Under the pieces are notes generated by a model. That model saw only the letters and a program-made list of their open reading frames with translations, was not told the DNA's origin and did not search any database. From NCBI GenBank assembly GCA_023432075.1, contig JAEYVD010000528.1, positions 1 through 9,332 on the forward strand: a DNA stretch of 9,332 nt. Direction: 5' to 3'. The DNA comes from Pseudomonadota bacterium. GTDB lineage: Bacteria; Pseudomonadota; Gammaproteobacteria; Burkholderiales; Burkholderiaceae_B. The position numbers and the translations under genes were made by a program. This document shows, piece by piece, positions 6,019 through 9,332 of the stretch. The stretch's first letter is position 1; each line of letters begins with the position of its first letter.

Positions 6019-8736
6019 ATGAAAAAAACCTTATTACTGGTCGACGGTTCAAGTTACTTGTACCGCGCTTTCCACGCTATGCCTGATTTGCGCAACGCGC
6101 AAGGCGAACCTACGGGTGCGCTTTACGGCGTGGTCAATATGCTGCGCAAGCTTGTATCTGACTATAAGGCAGAGTATGCCGCATGTATTTTCGATGCTCG
6201 CGGCAAGACTTTCCGGGACGACCTGTATCCGGAGTACAAGTCGCACCGTCCGCCCATGCCCGAAGACCTTGCAGCACAAATCGATCCCATCCATCGCGCG
6301 GTGCGCGCACTGGGCTGGCCCGTGCTGGCCATCGAGGGCGTCGAGGCTGACGACGTCATTGGCACGTTGGCACATCGTGCCGCGCAGCACGACGTTCACA
6401 CCATCGTCTCTACGGGCGACAAGGACCTGGCGCAGCTGGTGAACAGCCACGTCACGCTGGTCAACACGATGAGCGGCGAGGTCCTGGACGAGGCCGGCGT
6501 CGTGAACAAATTCGGCGTGCCGCCCGACCGTATCGTGGACTACCTGATGCTGGTGGGCGACACGGTCGACAATGTCCCGGGCGTCACCAAGGTTGGTCCC
6601 AAAACGGCCGCCAAGTGGATTACGGAATTTGGCTCGATTGACAAGCTGGTCGAAGGCGCCGAAGGCATCAAGGGTGTGGCCGGCAATAACCTGCGCGAGG
6701 CCATTCCCAATTTCCCGCTGACGCGCCAGCTTCTGACAGTCAAGTGCGACTGCGATCTGGCCGGACACGTCGATGGCGTCGATGACCTGACGCCGCGCCC
6801 GCGCGATGACGCGACGTTGACCGAACTGTACGAACGCTACGGGTTCCGCACCTGGCTGCGCGACCTGACCGGTGATGCCGAACGCGTGCCCGCGGGCGAC
6901 GCCCGCGTCGCGCACGAGGCGCCTGCCGCGCCGGAGACCACCGACTACCGCATCATTTCCGACTGGGCGGCGTTCGACGCCTGGATGGAGCGCGTGCAGC
7001 AGACTTCGCTGGTTGCGCTGGATACCGAGACGACGTCGCTGGACGAAATGCAGGCCCGGCTGGTGGGCTTGTCGATGTCGGTCGCGCCGGGCGTAGCCTG
7101 CTACATCCCTGTCGCGCATCGGGGGCCGGATGGCGCAGTCCAGTTGCCCAAGGACGAGGTGCTGGCACGGCTCAAGCCGTGGCTGCAAGACCCGGCGCGC
7201 GCCAAGCTGCTGCACCACGCCAAATACGACACGCACGTGTTCGCCAACGAAGGCATCCGCCTGGCGGGCGCCGCCGAAGACACCATGCTTCAAGCCTACG
7301 TGCTGGAGTCGCATCGCGGCGTGGGCTTGAACGATCTGGCGCAGCGCTTTTTGGGCCGCAGCGGCGTCTCGTACGAGGACCTGTGCGGCAAGGGCGCCAA
7401 GCAGATCGGCTTTGACGAGGTGGCGGTCGACAAGGCCGGGCATTACGCGGCCGAGGACGCCGACTTCACGCTGCAACTGCATCAGGTGCTGCGCCCGATG
7501 GTCGCCGCCGACCAGGGACTGGAACGCATCTATCGCCTGGAAATGCAGGTGTCGGGCGTGCTGACCACCATCGAGCGCAATGGCGTGAAGGTCGATGCCG
7601 CGGAACTGGGCCGCCAGAGCAACAAGCTGGGGCAGGAGATGCTGCAGCTCGAGCAGAAGGCCTACGAACTGGCGGGCCAGCCGTTCAACCTGAATTCTCC
7701 CAAGCAGCTGGGCGAGATCCTGTTCGGCCGCATGCAGCTTCCGGTGGTGCGCAAGACCGCGAGCGGCGCGCCGTCCACGGACGAGGAAGTGCTGAGCAAG
7801 CTGGCGCTGGACTATCCGTTGCCGCAGGTGCTGCTGGAGTATCGCGGGCTGTCCAAGCTGAAGTCGACCTACACCGACAAGCTGCCGCGCATGATCAATC
7901 CGGCGACGGGCAGGGTGCATACGCATTACTCCCAGGCCGCCGTCATCACCGGGCGCCTTGCGTCGTCCGATCCCAACCTGCAGAACATTCCTGTGCGCAC
8001 CGAGGCCGGCCGGCGCGTGCGCGAGGCGTTCATCGCCGAGCAGGGCATGCTGCTGTCCGCGGACTATTCGCAGATCGAGCTGCGCATCATGGCGCACGTC
8101 TCGGACGATGCCAATCTGCAAAGCGCCTTCGCGGCGGGCGAGGACATCCACCGCGCCACCGCCTCCGAAGTGTTCGGCGTGCCACTGGACGGCGTGACGA
8201 CCGATCAGCGCCGTGCCGCCAAGGCCATCAACTTTGGTCTCATCTACGGGATGGGCGTGTTTGGCCTGGCATCCAACCTGGGCATCACGCGCGACGCCGC
8301 GCAGGCCTACATCGACCGCTACTTTGCGCGCTATCCGGGCGTGGCGATGTACATGGAGAACACGCGGCGCCTGGCGCGCGAGCAGGGCTACGTGGAAACC
8401 GTCTTCGGACGCCGGCTGCAGTTGCCGGAAATCCGGGGGGCGTCGGGTCCGCGCCGGCAGGGCGCCGAGCGCGCGGCGATCAACGCGCCCATGCAGGGCA
8501 CGGCGGCCGACCTCATCAAGATGGCGATGGTGGCGGTGCAGGACTGGCTGGACGCCGAAAACCTGAAAACGCGCATGATCATGCAGGTGCACGATGAACT
8601 GGTGCTGGAAGCGCCCGACGACGAGCTGGAAGTGGTCAAGGAAGCGCTGCCGCGCCTGATGTGCAACGTGGCGACGCTGCGCGTGCCGCTTGTGGCGGAA
8701 GTGGGCGTCGGCAAGAACTGGGAGCAGGCGCACTAG
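6019..8736 (+). CDS. polA: DNA polymerase I
   Basis: Pol I removes RNA primers, fills gaps and performs repair synthesis. The 905-residue product carries all three activities. The 5'-nuclease domain spans about 1-280 (LLLVDGSSYLYRAFHA, EADDVIGTLA, STGDKDLAQL, GDTVDNVPGV). The 3'-5' exonuclease, about 310-495, keeps its metal ligands: D335 and E337 in DTET, D404 in KYD, and D480 in YAAEDAD, so proofreading should work. The polymerase domain, about 510-905, has motif A DYSQIELR (D682), motif B RRAAKAINFGLIYG at 731-744 (R731, K735, F739, Y743) and motif C QVHDE (D859), each 23 less than E. coli numbering. The ATG at 6019 gives the family N-terminus; the frame opening at 5926 would add an unlike 31-residue leader. 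No good Shine-Dalgarno precedes the ATG. The gene is head to head with the LOG gene. Confidence 0.98.
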   Translation: MKKTLLLVDGSSYLYRAFHAMPDLRNAQGEPTGALYGVVNMLRKLVSDYKAEYAACIFDARGKTFRDDLYPEYKSHRPPMPEDLAAQIDPIHRAVRALGWPVLAIEGVEADDVIGTLAHRAAQHDVHTIVSTGDKDLAQLVNSHVTLVNTMSGEVLDEAGVVNKFGVPPDRIVDYLMLVGDTVDNVPGVTKVGPKTAAKWITEFGSIDKLVEGAEGIKGVAGNNLREAIPNFPLTRQLLTVKCDCDLAGHVDGVDDLTPRPRDDATLTELYERYGFRTWLRDLTGDAERVPAGDARVAHEAPAAPETTDYRIISDWAAFDAWMERVQQTSLVALDTETTSLDEMQARLVGLSMSVAPGVACYIPVAHRGPDGAVQLPKDEVLARLKPWLQDPARAKLLHHAKYDTHVFANEGIRLAGAAEDTMLQAYVLESHRGVGLNDLAQRFLGRSGVSYEDLCGKGAKQIGFDEVAVDKAGHYAAEDADFTLQLHQVLRPMVAADQGLERIYRLEMQVSGVLTTIERNGVKVDAAELGRQSNKLGQEMLQLEQKAYELAGQPFNLNSPKQLGEILFGRMQLPVVRKTASGAPSTDEEVLSKLALDYPLPQVLLEYRGLSKLKSTYTDKLPRMINPATGRVHTHYSQAAVITGRLASSDPNLQNIPVRTEAGRRVREAFIAEQGMLLSADYSQIELRIMAHVSDDANLQSAFAAGEDIHRATASEVFGVPLDGVTTDQRRAAKAINFGLIYGMGVFGLASNLGITRDAAQAYIDRYFARYPGVAMYMENTRRLAREQGYVETVFGRRLQLPEIRGASGPRRQGAERAAINAPMQGTAADLIKMAMVAVQDWLDAENLKTRMIMQVHDELVLEAPDDELEVVKEALPRLMCNVATLRVPLVAEVGVGKNWEQAH

Positions 8737-8750
8737 GCTTTGACGGGGCT

Positions 8751-8783
8751 GGGCCGTCTTCGGACGGCCCATTTCCGATTTTT
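8751..8783 (+). terminator. Terminator hairpin after polA
   Basis: A perfect 8-bp stem, GGGCCGTC (8751-8758) with GACGGCCC (8763-8770), is closed by the very stable C(TTCG)G tetraloop. It starts 15 bases after the polA stop. The T-rich tail is interrupted (ATTTCCGATTTTT to 8783), so termination may be less efficient than at 3827-3859. Confidence 0.8.
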
Positions 8784-8801
8784 GGTTTGAAACAATATAA
8801 T
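8773..8801 (+). promoter_or_regulatory. Promoter with perfect -10 for the ZIP transporter gene
   Basis: TATAAT at 8796-8801 is a perfect -10 box. With a 17-bp spacer the -35 would be TTCCGA (8773-8778, three of six matches), overlapping the polA terminator tail. Transcription would start near 8808, leaving a leader of about 28 bases. The weak -35 suggests help from an activator or control by a repressor. Confidence 0.6.
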
Positions 8802-8804
8802 GTT
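8791..8804. promoter_or_regulatory. Imperfect palindrome over the ZIP -10 box
   Basis: AACAATATAATGTT is symmetric at 12 of 14 positions (AACA and TGTT arms around an AT-rich core) and covers the whole -10 box. It is a possible metal-responsive repressor site, but AT-rich -10 regions often look palindromic. The arms do not match the recalled Zur or MntR boxes. Confidence 0.3.
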
Positions 8805-8835
8805 GCGCTTCCCCCCGGCCTAATTTTTCCCCCTC

Positions 8836-9332
8836 ATGTTGCTGCTCTGGGTTCTGCTAGCCACCGTCACCGGTGGCCTGATCGCCGTCCTTATCGCGAG
8901 CTGGCTCGCGTACAAGGTCTTTGCCAAATACCTGCATCACATGGTGAGCCTGTCGGTGGGCGTGCTGCTGTCCGTGGCGCTGCTGCATCTGCTGCCCGAG
9001 GCATTCGAGACCGGGGTCGGCAACGCCCATGTGCTCTTCGGGCTGATGCTCGCGTCGCTGATCGGCTTTTTCGTGCTGGAGAAGATTGCGCTGCTGCGCC
9101 ACAGCCATCACCACGAAGGCGACGGTCATCACCATCACAAGGGCCACGACCGCCACGAAGCGGGGCGCGGCGGGGTGCTGATCCTGATCGGCAGTTCGCT
9201 GCATAACCTGTGTGATGGCGTGCTGATCGCGGCGGCGTTCCTGACCGACCCGCTGCTGGGCGTGCTGACGGCCGCGTCGATCATCATCCACGAAGTGCCG
9301 CACAAGCTGGGCGACTTCGTGGTGCTGCTCAA
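8836..9332 (+). CDS. ZIP-family metal transporter, N-terminal part (3' end outside window)
   Basis: ZIP proteins move Zn2+ or other divalent metals into the cytoplasm through eight membrane helices. The first 165 residues are present, and the frame is still open at the window end. Hydrophobic segments lie at about 2-24, 36-55, 64-87 and 112-135, with a fifth beginning near 140. Between the third and fourth is a loop with ten histidines at 89-107, typical of the metal-rich cytoplasmic loop. The metal-site motifs are HNLCDG at 123-128 and HEVPHKLGDF at 152-161; the family usually has E where K157 stands. The ATG at 8836 is the first possible start after an in-frame TAA at 8821, and no Shine-Dalgarno precedes it. 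Which metal is carried cannot be told. It is separated from polA by a terminator and has its own TATAAT. Confidence 0.93.
   Translation, partial: MLLLWVLLATVTGGLIAVLIASWLAYKVFAKYLHHMVSLSVGVLLSVALLHLLPEAFETGVGNAHVLFGLMLASLIGFFVLEKIALLRHSHHHEGDGHHHHKGHDRHEAGRGGVLILIGSSLHNLCDGVLIAAAFLTDPLLGVLTAASIIIHEVPHKLGDFVVLL

Noticed and set aside
6049..8772. 907-codon open frame on the - strand across polA
   Set aside because: It is an antisense shadow of polA. It lacks any recognisable domain and is rich in His, Gln and Arg, as expected from reverse reading of GC-rich codons.
8791..8804. Zur or MntR box upstream of the ZIP gene
   Set aside because: The arms are AACA and TGTT with a 6-base core. The Zur consensus has the arms in the opposite order, and MntR boxes have longer arms, so I do not name the regulator.
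89..9332. CRISPR array, tRNA or rRNA genes, insertion sequences, phage genes or toxin-antitoxin pairs
   Set aside because: I looked for tandem spaced repeats, RNA-gene patterns and transposase or small toxin motifs on both strands and saw none. The window is densely filled by conserved genes.

Overview
This 9.3-kb window looks like ordinary core chromosome of a GC-rich betaproteobacterium. The IF2, TypA and PolA sequences are typically proteobacterial, and the order infB-rbfA-truB-typA together with the protein flavour suggests Burkholderiales, most likely Alcaligenaceae (Bordetella/Achromobacter type). The family placement is inferred from recalled gene order and was not tested by any search. 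I see no tRNA or rRNA gene, CRISPR array, insertion sequence, phage gene or obvious foreign island.

Left part (1-3859, all + strand): the 3' end of infB, then rbfA, truB and typA. This is a translation and ribosome-maturation operon: initiation factor 2, a 30S maturation factor, the tRNA U55 pseudouridine synthase and the ribosome-associated GTPase TypA/BipA. The truB stop overlaps the typA start (ATGA). The run ends at a strong intrinsic terminator (3827-3859).

Middle part (3906-5339): a small Pro-1 tautomerase-superfamily enzyme on the - strand diverges from a LysR-type regulator on the + strand. The gap between them holds a promoter with a perfect -35 box and a 6+7+6 inverted repeat over its -10. 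This is the classic layout of a LysR regulator beside its target. The regulator ends inside a remarkable near-perfect hairpin that puts its stop codon in the loop.

Right part (5340-9332): a LOG-family nucleotide phosphoribohydrolase-like gene (- strand) lies head to head with polA (+ strand). Their start codons are 16 bp apart, or overlap if the longer LOG start is used, so the best polA promoter candidate lies inside the LOG gene. PolA is full length, with intact 5'-nuclease, proofreading and polymerase domains. It is followed by a UUCG-loop terminator hairpin and a perfect TATAAT box. Last comes the first 165 codons of a ZIP-family metal transporter with a His-rich loop, cut off by the window end.

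No clearly new multi-gene system is visible. The points most worth a second look are regulatory or structural: the stop-codon hairpin, the LysR/tautomerase intergenic operator, the overlapping LOG/polA 5' ends, a TruB without the C-terminal PUA domain, and a tautomerase that lacks the paired arginines of its best-known relatives.
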